A stretch of 23,697 nucleotides of DNA. Source: an uncultured Ruminococcus sp. (GTDB taxonomy: Bacteria > Bacillota > Clostridia > Oscillospirales > Ruminococcaceae). Made by a program: the position numbers and the translations under genes. The stretch lies in the NCBI GenBank assembly GCA_910579835.1, contig CAJTWQ010000032.1, positions 1 through 23,697 on the forward strand, read 5' to 3'. Below, piece after piece: positions 6,834 to 13,637 of this stretch (its first letter is position 1; the number at the start of each line of letters is the position of its first letter). The notes beneath the pieces are model-generated. The model was given only the letters and a program-made list of their open reading frames with translations, had not been told where the DNA came from and ran no database searches.

Positions 6834-8240
6834 ATGGAAAAAATCATAGGCGGAATAAAGCGTGACTGTTATCCACTTACGCCGGCACAGATGGTGCATA
6901 TATACACGCTTTCGTTAAGTCCTACACACGAAATTGTAAATATCGGCACCGGTCAGTATCTTAGGACCGAGCTTAACGTATCAGTGCTGAGAGAAGCGCT
7001 TAATCGTGCTGTTGAAAGATGCGAGTCTATGAGAATGAGGATCTGGAGAGATCCAGAAACAGGGGAGCTGTGGCAGTATATTATGCCGTATGAGAACCGC
7101 TGTTTTGAGTATTACGATTTTTCCGGACTTACAGAGGAAAAGGCTCATTCCATACTTGACAGATGGACGTCGCAGCCATTTGATACCTACGGCGGCGAAC
7201 TTTCCAGAATTGTCATTGTGTCCATGCCGGGCGGCTACAACGGCTACTATTTCAACGTTCATCACTGCTGTATGGATTCCTCGTCGGTTATAACCTTTAC
7301 AAGAGACGTTATGGATATTTACTGCCACTTGATGTACGATTTGCCCTATCCCAAGCCTATGACCTCGTATATTGAGTCTGTAAAAAGGGATATGGAATAT
7401 GAGGGCAGCAAAAAGCAAAAGCGTGATACGGAGTTCTGGCACAATATTCTTGCACAGCCTGAACCGATGTATACAGATTATACAGGTCTCGGCAGGCTTA
7501 TTCAGCTTCGCCGTGAAAACAATAATCCCGAACAGCGCTGGGGCGTACTCAACACCAAAACAGGTGCGGGAAGCACGGTCACCTATGATCTCAGCGTTGA
7601 ATCCACAAATAAGATACTGAAATTTGCAGAGCAGTATAATATTCCTGTCAGCGTGGTTATTCTCCATGCTATTAGAACGGTGCTTTCAAAGTTCAATAAC
7701 AACGAAACGGATGTCACAGTTAAGGACTTTGTAAGCCGCCGTTCCACTATTCTCAATAAGCGGTGCGGCGGTGTGAGAATGCACTGCTTTGACCTGCGTA
7801 CAATTATAGAGCTGGATAAGACGGTTCTGGAGTCAATGAGTATTATAAACAAGGCGCAGCAGGAACTTTTTCTTCATGCTGATTATCATACCCTCAAATT
7901 CTACGGCGAACAAAGGGCTATTCACGGCTATCCGCAGGGGGGATGCTACCAGAGCGTAAGTTTTACCTATCAGAATGCCACGCTAAGGAATCTTGTTCCA
8001 TATCTGAAAGAAATTCCCGTTAAGAGCAGGTGGTACAGCAGCGGCAGACAGCCTCAGCCCCTTTATATTACAGCAATGCATCGCTTTGGTGACGGCGGAT
8101 TAACTTTCCATTTCGGCTATCAGTCCGATCTTGTAACGCCGCAGGAAATAGAGTTTCTTTATTATTTTACGGGACGCGTGTTGTTCAGAAGTATTGAAAA
8201 TCCTTATAAAACAGTTCAGGAAATAATTGATATGACGTGA
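6834..8240 (+). CDS. Stand-alone condensation-domain-like acyltransferase
   Basis: 468 residues from the ATG at 6834, chosen because AAGGAGG (6818-6824) lies nine bases ahead. The N-terminus YPLTPAQMVHIY resembles the first motif of non-ribosomal-peptide condensation domains. The key motif HHxxxD is present as HHCCMD (143-148) after a hydrophobic strand; the second His is the expected general base. Length equals a single condensation domain, with no adenylation or carrier module attached. The family transfers an acyl group from a carrier-protein thioester to an amine or alcohol; wax-ester synthases and PapA-type enzymes share the fold. Here the carrier is probably the ACP at 8362 and the acyl donor is made by the ligase at 8586. 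The C-terminal DFGWG motif is not obvious. The acceptor is unknown. There is no signal peptide or membrane segment. Confidence 0.82.
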   Translation: MEKIIGGIKRDCYPLTPAQMVHIYTLSLSPTHEIVNIGTGQYLRTELNVSVLREALNRAVERCESMRMRIWRDPETGELWQYIMPYENRCFEYYDFSGLTEEKAHSILDRWTSQPFDTYGGELSRIVIVSMPGGYNGYYFNVHHCCMDSSSVITFTRDVMDIYCHLMYDLPYPKPMTSYIESVKRDMEYEGSKKQKRDTEFWHNILAQPEPMYTDYTGLGRLIQLRRENNNPEQRWGVLNTKTGAGSTVTYDLSVESTNKILKFAEQYNIPVSVVILHAIRTVLSKFNNNETDVTVKDFVSRRSTILNKRCGGVRMHCFDLRTIIELDKTVLESMSIINKAQQELFLHADYHTLKFYGEQRAIHGYPQGGCYQSVSFTYQNATLRNLVPYLKEIPVKSRWYSSGRQPQPLYITAMHRFGDGGLTFHFGYQSDLVTPQEIEFLYYFTGRVLFRSIENPYKTVQEIIDMT

Positions 8241-8248
8241 TAAGTTTA

Positions 8249-8340
8249 GGCGATACCGTACAAAGCTTGTGCGGCAGATGCATAATAAAATTAACGCAGG
8301 AATACTGGCGTATCGCAAGGAGATTTTGTGCGGTATTGCC
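8249..8340 (+). ncRNA. Structured spacer with competing hairpins between acyltransferase and ACP
   Basis: The arm at 8249-8264 pairs with 8325-8340 over 16 positions with two G-U pairs. The inner part of the same arm (CCGTACAA, 8256-8263) can instead pair with TTGTGCGG at 8267-8274, an exact copy of the TTGTGCGG at 8326-8333. GCGATAC (8250-8256) can also pair perfectly with GTATCGC (8310-8316). These folds exclude one another. No U-tract follows, so it is not a plain terminator. It may act as an attenuator, a processing site or a 5' stabiliser for the ACP-ligase part of the transcript. Confidence 0.5.
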
Positions 8341-8361
8341 TTTATGGTACGGAGGAAAAAT

Positions 8362-8586
8362 ATGCTTGAAAATCTAAAAGACCTTATCTGTCGTTATGTA
8401 GACGCAGATTTTGACGAAATAAGCGAGGATTCACGCTTTGCGGAGGATCTTGGCTTCAATTCCTATGATCTTATGTGTATGCTGGGGGATTGTGAGGATG
8501 AATTCGATGTGGAAATCGACGAATCCGAAGCGGCTTCAAAAAAGACAGTGGGCGAGCTTATTGAATATCTTGGAGGTCAGAATTGA
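8362..8586 (+). CDS. Discrete acyl carrier protein
   Basis: 74 residues, very acidic, four-helix ACP pattern. The phosphopantetheine attachment site is Ser34 in EDLGFNSYDLM; the usual DSL is NSY here, with the GxxS spacing kept. Helix III follows as CEDEFDVEID. The start ATG at 8362 has GGAGG (8351-8355) six bases ahead. The stop overlaps the ligase start by one base. It likely carries the acyl group activated by the ligase and presents it to the acyltransferase upstream. It must be converted to holo form by a phosphopantetheinyl transferase encoded elsewhere. The fatty-acid-synthase ACP usually carries DSLD at this site and lies in a fab cluster, so this is probably a dedicated carrier. Confidence 0.92.
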   Translation: MLENLKDLICRYVDADFDEISEDSRFAEDLGFNSYDLMCMLGDCEDEFDVEIDESEAASKKTVGELIEYLGGQN

Positions 8587-10094
8587 TGACAGAAGTTAAA
8601 ACGCTGAAAGATCTTGTTTACTATGCCGGCGAACATTTTGGAGACGAGCCGTTTGTACTTGAATATATCAACAAGAATATCCGTGAAAGGAGCTTCCGCC
8701 GTTTCCGGCACGACTGCGACAGCATAGGAGCGTGGATTCAGGAGAACTTTTCCAGAAGAATTCACGCCGCTCTTGTGGGGGCAACCGGATATGAATATCT
8801 AACGGCGTGGTTTGGCATTCAGTGCAGCGGAAACGTTTCCGTGCCGCTGGATACCGCCAACAGTCCGGAGCGGATAGCCGATGAGATAAACCGTTCAGAC
8901 AGCGAACTGCTGTTTATCGACATCCGTCACGAGAACGATGCAGAGACTATCCAGAAGCTCTGCCCGAAGATAAAGTATATCGTCCACGTTCAGAAGCAGT
9001 TTGATGGAACGCTTTTTCTTGGGGATATTGCGGAGAGATACAGCGGAAAAGTCCCGGTTTGCTCAACGTCGGGAGAGGAACTGGCGGCGATACTCTTTAC
9101 GTCCGGCACCACCGGTCAGAGTAAGGGAGTTATGCTCAGTAATGCAAATCTGATAGACAACGCCACCTGCGAGCCGGATATGGGCTACAGGGGGAACCGT
9201 CGTCTGACGGTTCTTCCGATACATCATGTATTCTGCTTTACCTGCGATATACTTTGCAGTCTGTGGTACGGCAGAACTGTCTGTGTTAATGATTCTCTGA
9301 TGAGAATTGTGAAAAATCTGAAGATATTCAGACCGGTTGACGCTACCTTTGTTCCTATGATTGCGGCGTCAATTCTTACCAGAATGCAGCAGGCGGCAGT
9401 GAGAACTCCCGATAAGGCAGCGGTGGGAAAGGAAATATTCGGAGAGAATTTCAGCGTTATTTATACAGGCGGGGCTTATCTCAGTCCTGAGATAATCGAG
9501 GGTTATCGGGAATTCGGCATTGAAATAGCTCAGGGTTACGGTATGACGGAATGCTCCCCAAGGATATGCACGGGTGTGAAATACTGCCCGAAGCCGGAAT
9601 CAGTGGGCAGAATTGTCCCAGGCTGTCAGGTAAAAATAGTTGACGGTGAAATATGGGTGAAAAGTCCTTCGGTTATGATGGGGTATTATAAAAATCCTGA
9701 GGAAACAGAGAAATCCCTGACGAATGACGGTTGGCTGAGAACGGGCGATCTTGGCTACAGCGATGAGGACGGATATTTGTATATTACGGGCAGAAAGAAG
9801 AATCTCATCATCCTGTCCAACGGCGAGAATGTTTCACCGGAAGAAATTGAGAATCAGTTTGCATATTTTGCGCCGATAAAAGAGATTGTCGTATATGAGC
9901 GAGACAATGTTATTACAGCGGAGGTGTATCCGGATCCTGAATATGTATCAGAAGATACAGTTAGGGAGATTCAGGGAAAAATAGATGCGGTAAACGAGGC
10001 ATTTCCCCCTGCAAAGCGCATAGTAAAGCTGATTATCCGTGATACGGAATTCCCTAAAACAGCCTCAAAGAAAATAATCAGATCAATGATTTGA
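8586..10094 (+). CDS. Acyl-AMP ligase / acyl-ACP (or acyl-CoA) synthetase
   Basis: Class I adenylate-forming enzyme of 502 residues. Motifs run in order: P-loop FTSGTTGQSKG (171-181), YGMTE (318-322), WLRTGDLG (383-390), hinge region GRKKNLI (402-408), and C-terminal PKTASKKIIR (490-499) with catalytic Lys496. The FTSGTTGQSKG form and the overall length resemble fatty-acyl ligases more than amino-acid-activating domains. It would activate a carboxylic acid with ATP and load it on the ACP directly upstream. The ATG at 8586 overlaps the ACP stop (TGATGA), with GGAGG nine bases ahead, so the two are translationally coupled. An in-frame TTG three bases earlier is less likely. No terminator is visible before the next promoter at 10210. 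Chain length and type of acid cannot be inferred. Confidence 0.9.
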   Translation: MTEVKTLKDLVYYAGEHFGDEPFVLEYINKNIRERSFRRFRHDCDSIGAWIQENFSRRIHAALVGATGYEYLTAWFGIQCSGNVSVPLDTANSPERIADEINRSDSELLFIDIRHENDAETIQKLCPKIKYIVHVQKQFDGTLFLGDIAERYSGKVPVCSTSGEELAAILFTSGTTGQSKGVMLSNANLIDNATCEPDMGYRGNRRLTVLPIHHVFCFTCDILCSLWYGRTVCVNDSLMRIVKNLKIFRPVDATFVPMIAASILTRMQQAAVRTPDKAAVGKEIFGENFSVIYTGGAYLSPEIIEGYREFGIEIAQGYGMTECSPRICTGVKYCPKPESVGRIVPGCQVKIVDGEIWVKSPSVMMGYYKNPEETEKSLTNDGWLRTGDLGYSDEDGYLYITGRKKNLIILSNGENVSPEEIENQFAYFAPIKEIVVYERDNVITAEVYPDPEYVSEDTVREIQGKIDAVNEAFPPAKRIVKLIIRDTEFPKTASKKIIRSMI

Positions 10095-10209
10095 GGAAAA
10101 TCAGCGCGGATTATATCTATCGGCTCGTTCGGTGATTCTCGATCTTGTGGTTGAGAGATTTCCTGATTTCTCAGGCATTGCTGCTGACGTGGACAAATTA
10201 ATTTTCCTC

Positions 10210-10238
10210 TTGATTTTTTCTGCTTTAAGTAGTATAAT
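10210..10238 (+). promoter_or_regulatory. Promoter of the first CPBP protease gene
   Basis: TTGATT (10210-10215) and a perfect TATAAT (10233-10238) are 17 bases apart, with AGGAGG at 10258 before the ATG at 10270. The gene can thus be transcribed separately from the ligase, although read-through is possible because no terminator intervenes. Confidence 0.8.
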
Positions 10239-10269
10239 TAAAAGTAATCAGGAAAACAGGAGGAAAGAT

Positions 10270-11460
10270 ATGGATGAATTTATAAGTCATGATCTGCATC
10301 ATGCCGAGGTTGCCGCTCTGCAAAACGAAATATACAGACTGACGAAGTATATCAGCGATACAGAAGCAGAACGCCTCAGCAAAAATAAAACCGATCCCCA
10401 TAATTCTTTTGACAATCCTACGGAATATCACAATTATAACGACGATTATACGGAAATACAGCCGCTTATACTGACTCCGGACTACAAGCCGGAATTAGAG
10501 CCGGCTGCGGATGAACGGTCGGGAATCAAGAGATATTATTCAGTGGGCGGCTGGTGCAATCTGCTGCGTTTTTTTCTTGCCACATCCCTGATGATGATAT
10601 TGCAGCAGCTCGTTGTCCGCTTCCTTGAATCTGGCGGCGCCGGAACGGACAGAGTGTCTGTCTATACCTATCTGACCGGTTCTTCTTTGTTTTTCGGCTT
10701 GAATATGCTGGTTTTTGGCCTTACAAATCTGGGGTTGGCTATTTTCGGAATGAGGCTGTCAAATCAGCGGATGTCGTCTCTTTTTAAAACCGGAGGCTTT
10801 ACTTTCCTGAATTTCCTGCAATACAGTTTGATAGGTTTTTCTCTGTGGTTTGCTGCAGTCATGCTTGGTCAGATTACATCGTCGGCATTTGCCCATGCCG
10901 GGATAGATATAAACGTACTTGGAGAAATCGGACCTGTAACTGGTAAGGGAATGGCGGTTTACGCTGTTTATACCTGCATAGTTGCTCCGCTTACTGAGGA
11001 ACTGTTTTACAGGGGTATGATGCTCAAAGTATTTTCAAAAGCGAATCAGCGTTTCGGTGTTTTTTTTACAGCGCTGATGTTCGGACTGGGACATGGAAAT
11101 ATAAATCAGCTTATTCTCGGATTTATTCTTGGTATTTTTCTTGCTCATATTACTCTCAGGCATAATTCTATAATTCCGTCCATCGCGGTTCATGCTGTTT
11201 TGAACGCCATGACGGTGCTATTGAGTATGTTTGAATTTACCGTTCATGAGCAGAGAAGTCTTGTATATGCAGGAATGTTGGCTGCGTTTATAGGCTTGAT
11301 GCTGCTGATTTTGTTCAGATCGGAAAACAAGCTGCCTTCTGCCACCCCGGCGCAGATTCGCAGAGGTTCGCCGGTAGCATCGGCGTCAATAGGCGTTATT
11401 CTCTCAGTTGCCGTGCAGGTAATTTATATGTTTAATGCTGTTTATCAAATAAATAAATAG
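10270..11460 (+). CDS. CPBP-family intramembrane metalloprotease with long N-terminal extension
   Basis: 396 residues from the ATG at 10270 (AGGAGG six bases ahead). Residues 1-95 are hydrophilic, acidic and rich in Asn, Tyr and Asp, with a short heptad-like helix around 10-38; this cytoplasmic extension is not part of the core family. About eight membrane segments follow. The CPBP (Abi/CAAX) motifs are complete: EELFYR with Glu243/Glu244/Arg248, His275 in FGLGHGN, and His308 with Asn312 in HAVLNAM. Known family members cleave prenylated proteins or bacteriocin leader peptides, or give bacteriocin self-immunity; many have no known substrate. It has its own promoter and shares a terminator with the convergent CPBP gene at 11483. 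A role linked to the acyl-transfer genes upstream is possible but rests only on proximity. Confidence 0.9.
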   Translation: MDEFISHDLHHAEVAALQNEIYRLTKYISDTEAERLSKNKTDPHNSFDNPTEYHNYNDDYTEIQPLILTPDYKPELEPAADERSGIKRYYSVGGWCNLLRFFLATSLMMILQQLVVRFLESGGAGTDRVSVYTYLTGSSLFFGLNMLVFGLTNLGLAIFGMRLSNQRMSSLFKTGGFTFLNFLQYSLIGFSLWFAAVMLGQITSSAFAHAGIDINVLGEIGPVTGKGMAVYAVYTCIVAPLTEELFYRGMMLKVFSKANQRFGVFFTALMFGLGHGNINQLILGFILGIFLAHITLRHNSIIPSIAVHAVLNAMTVLLSMFEFTVHEQRSLVYAGMLAAFIGLMLLILFRSENKLPSATPAQIRRGSPVASASIGVILSVAVQVIYMFNAVYQINK

Positions 11461-11461
11461 A

Positions 11462-11492
11462 AAAAACGTGAGCGTTTTATGCTCACGTTTTT
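11462..11492. terminator. Shared bidirectional terminator between the two CPBP genes
   Basis: AAAAACGTGAGC (11462-11473) pairs perfectly with GCTCACGTTTTT (11481-11492). T-runs lie on both sides. The TGA stop codon of the minus-strand gene (11483-11485) is inside the stem, so the two convergent genes are packed as closely as possible. Confidence 0.9.
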
Positions 11493-12454
11493 ATGTTTTT
11501 GGAGAAATATCTGCGTTTTATAGCAAAGAATACGAGGAGCGAGGCGGTAAGCAGAACGACGGTTGTGAATATGCTGCCCTCTATGCCGAAAGAACCTCCG
11601 GTGAGAAAGCCATGATAAGATTTCTGGTTTACACGGAAAACAGATTCGCTTTTTCCGGAGCCGCTTACGCTTATTCCATAAATATTGCCCTGCATGAAAT
11701 TCCATACGGAATGGATCGCACAGGCTCCCCAAAGGTCGTCAAACAGGATAACATATAATGACGCAAAGAGACCGAAAAGAATGAGATTCACCATAGCAAG
11801 GGGAGTGATTCCCGGATTAAGGCCGTGTACGATACCGAAAGCCGCAGAGTTGACTGCAATTGCAAGTACAGTATTTTTGCTGCCCAGCGACGACATAAGA
11901 TAGCCCCTGAATATAAATTCCTCGCTCATTCCCTGAACGAAAAATCCAAGGAGATACAGAGCGATGATGCCAAAGTTTATGCTGCCGCACAGGTTTATGC
12001 TGTTTGCGCCGGAAAGAACGGTAAGAAAAGTGACGGAAGTTATAAGAATGGCGCCGATACCCATGCCGATCAGATAGTTTGGAATAAGCCGGCGTTTTCT
12101 GACGCCCATTGTTCTGACAGGGCGCATTTCAATGCAGCGGCAACAGAAAAGGCTGACTATAGTGCCGAAAACCGTGCATAGGAGATTTGGTATCATTATT
12201 TCCGGCAGTTTCATATATTTTGAGGAAATTTTCATTGATTCCGCCAAGGTAAGCGTTTTTTTACCTGAAGAATAGAGGGGATCAGAGGCGATTTCCTTTA
12301 GTATTTTGGGTGTGGTTAGAATTGACGGAATTATTGATTCAAGTATGAATATAACGGCAAGAGCCGAAACAAAGATAATGATCTTTAAAGGGATGCTGTG
12401 TGAAACGTAAGAATCTGAAGCTTCACGGAACATTTTCGGTTTGAATTTCTGCAT
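11483..12454 (-). CDS. Second CPBP-family intramembrane metalloprotease
   Basis: 323 residues with about eight membrane segments and no long N-terminal extension. The core motifs are intact: SEEFIFRGYLM with Glu178/Glu179/Arg183, His210 in FGIVHGLNPG, and His248 with Asn252 in HSVWNFMQG. The HGxxPG-like second motif and the W in the third differ clearly from the neighbour at 10270, so the two are not a recent duplication. The ATG at 12454 has GGAGGG just ahead, and a strong promoter lies upstream. Its stop codon lies in the shared terminator stem. The substrate is unknown; the family suggests peptide or protein processing in the membrane, or immunity. Confidence 0.9.
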   Translation of the reverse strand: MQKFKPKMFREASDSYVSHSIPLKIIIFVSALAVIFILESIIPSILTTPKILKEIASDPLYSSGKKTLTLAESMKISSKYMKLPEIMIPNLLCTVFGTIVSLFCCRCIEMRPVRTMGVRKRRLIPNYLIGMGIGAILITSVTFLTVLSGANSINLCGSINFGIIALYLLGFFVQGMSEEFIFRGYLMSSLGSKNTVLAIAVNSAAFGIVHGLNPGITPLAMVNLILFGLFASLYVILFDDLWGACAIHSVWNFMQGNIYGISVSGSGKSESVFRVNQKSYHGFLTGGSFGIEGSIFTTVVLLTASLLVFFAIKRRYFSKNIKT

Positions 12455-12481
12455 ATATGCCCTCCAAGTGTTGATATAATA

Positions 12482-12510
12482 ATTTTATAATATAACCGAA
12501 CATTTGTCAA
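12482..12510 (-). promoter_or_regulatory. Promoter of the second CPBP gene
   Basis: On the minus strand TTGACA (12505-12510) and TAAAAT (12482-12487) are 17 bases apart, about 28 bases before the start codon. Confidence 0.8.
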
Positions 12511-12641
12511 GTGAAAATTCAGCGAAAATTTGAACTTAAAGTTCTAAAATAAACAAAAAATACTTTTAGTATAAATTTTATTGTGCAAATTGTAGAATGT
12601 AGTTGTTTATAATGCTGAAAATAATGTAACCCTCTTTTAAT

Positions 12642-12669
12642 TTGTGTCAATATATGGTAATATTATATA
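12642..12669 (+). promoter_or_regulatory. Possible promoter of the dockerin protein gene
   Basis: TTGTGT (12642-12647) and TATATA (12664-12669) are 16 bases apart in a very AT-rich spacer. A second candidate -35, TTGACT at 12687, has only a weak -10 partner and would start too near the ribosome binding site. The choice is uncertain. Confidence 0.35.
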
Positions 12670-12737
12670 AGAAAAATTACTGATAGTTGACTAATTTAAG
12701 ATGTACTGAAATAAATAAAAGGACGGAGGGCGTATGC

Positions 12738-13529
12738 ATGAATAAAATAATTAATAAAATTGTTTCGGTGTTCTCTGTATTGGTTTTATCTGTTGTATGC
12801 CTGGCAGTCTTTCCGGTGAATTTATCGGGAAATTCAGTAGGCGAAGCCGAAATGGATATGGAAACAGCAGCTGAAATGATGGCTGCCCGCTTTAACGAAG
12901 AAAGAGCAAAGCTGGGGCTTTATCCTCTTTATATGGTGCCTTATCTTAACGATGTGGCTGATATTCGTGCTCATGATGTCGTAACTTGCTGGTCTGAGGA
13001 CCATAAACGTCCCGACGGCACCAAAGTCGATAGTCTTATAGACACTGATATTGTTGATTACAGCAGAATGTTTGAAATTCTGGCAAGGGGAAGCTTTGAT
13101 ATTGACGCCGTTATGGATGCATGGAAAAATTCTTCCGCTCACTGGGCGTCTATTATTGACAAAAATGCAACCCATATGGGGATTTCTGTAGTATTCGATC
13201 CCGACAGCGAGCGAAAGTGGTACTGGGCGGCTGTTATCGTCAATATGGAAAAGGGTATGACGCTTCCGGAGCAGAAAATGCCATTGGCGGATGCTGTGAT
13301 TCCTACCTACTGCGGCGATGTTGACGGAGATGGGCAGATTGATTCTTTTGATCTTGTTCTTTTGAATAAGTATATAAATAATAAGGTATATTTTAATGAG
13401 GCTCAGGTGGCTGCTGCCGATATTTTTGCAGACGGTTCAATCACTCAGGCGGACGCCGATTTCCTGCGGAAATATATTCTCGGCAAGTACGATAAACTTC
13501 CCATTACAATTGATATGCTTGTGAATTAA
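12738..13529 (+). CDS. Secreted CAP/SCP-domain protein with C-terminal type I dockerin
   Basis: 263 residues from the ATG at 12738 (GGAGGG nine bases ahead; the earlier in-frame TTG lies in a -35-like box). Residues 1-32 are a signal peptide. Residues about 42-170 form a CAP (SCP/YkwD-like) domain: ARFNEERAKLG, then RAHDVVTCW, EDHKRPDGT, SSAHWASII and a WYWAAVIV strand. After a linker the dockerin begins with CGDVDGDGQIDSFDLVLLNKY (first Ca-binding repeat, 192-212) and ends with DIFADGSITQADADFLRKYI (second, 228-247). Dockerins bind cohesins on scaffoldins, so this protein may be displayed in a cellulosome-like complex or on the cell surface. The CAP domain has no glycan-hydrolase motif; its function in bacteria is mostly unknown. 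It stands alone, with a terminator after it. Confidence 0.92.
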   Translation: MNKIINKIVSVFSVLVLSVVCLAVFPVNLSGNSVGEAEMDMETAAEMMAARFNEERAKLGLYPLYMVPYLNDVADIRAHDVVTCWSEDHKRPDGTKVDSLIDTDIVDYSRMFEILARGSFDIDAVMDAWKNSSAHWASIIDKNATHMGISVVFDPDSERKWYWAAVIVNMEKGMTLPEQKMPLADAVIPTYCGDVDGDGQIDSFDLVLLNKYINNKVYFNEAQVAAADIFADGSITQADADFLRKYILGKYDKLPITIDMLVN

Positions 13530-13556
13530 ATGGTAAGAAACGTTTACTATAAATTA

Positions 13557-13590
13557 AAGTCGGTATCCTTGGAGGCATACCGACTTTTTT
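13557..13590 (+). terminator. Terminator of the dockerin protein gene
   Basis: AAGTCGGTAT (13557-13566) pairs perfectly with ATACCGACTT (13577-13586) and leads into a T-run. Confidence 0.9.
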
Positions 13591-13602
13591 GATTTTAAAA
13601 TG

Positions 13603-13628
13603 AAAGCTCCCGATTTCTCAGGAGCTTT
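13603..13628 (-). terminator. Terminator of the PEP carboxykinase gene
   Basis: AAAGCTCC (13603-13610) pairs with GGAGCTTT (13621-13628), directly past the pckG stop on the minus strand. The T-tail in that direction is modest. It sits back to back with the terminator of the convergent gene. Confidence 0.65.
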
Positions 13629-13637
13629 TTCGATTTA

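Noticed and set aside
6981..7667. 228-codon open frame antisense to the acyltransferase
   Set aside because: It is a complement of a real gene with strong motifs; it has no recognisable domain and no ribosome binding site.
10152..10173. TGAGAGAT/ATTTCTCA hairpin after the ligase as a terminator
   Set aside because: No T-run follows and the loop is ordinary; chance pairing in a short spacer is as likely.
10132..10269. N-terminal extension of the first CPBP protein upstream of 10270
   Set aside because: The stretch contains that gene's own -35 and -10, and the strong AGGAGG belongs to the ATG at 10270.
11685..12181. Plus-strand frames across the second CPBP gene
   Set aside because: They overlap the complete CPBP motifs on the other strand and have no start signals.
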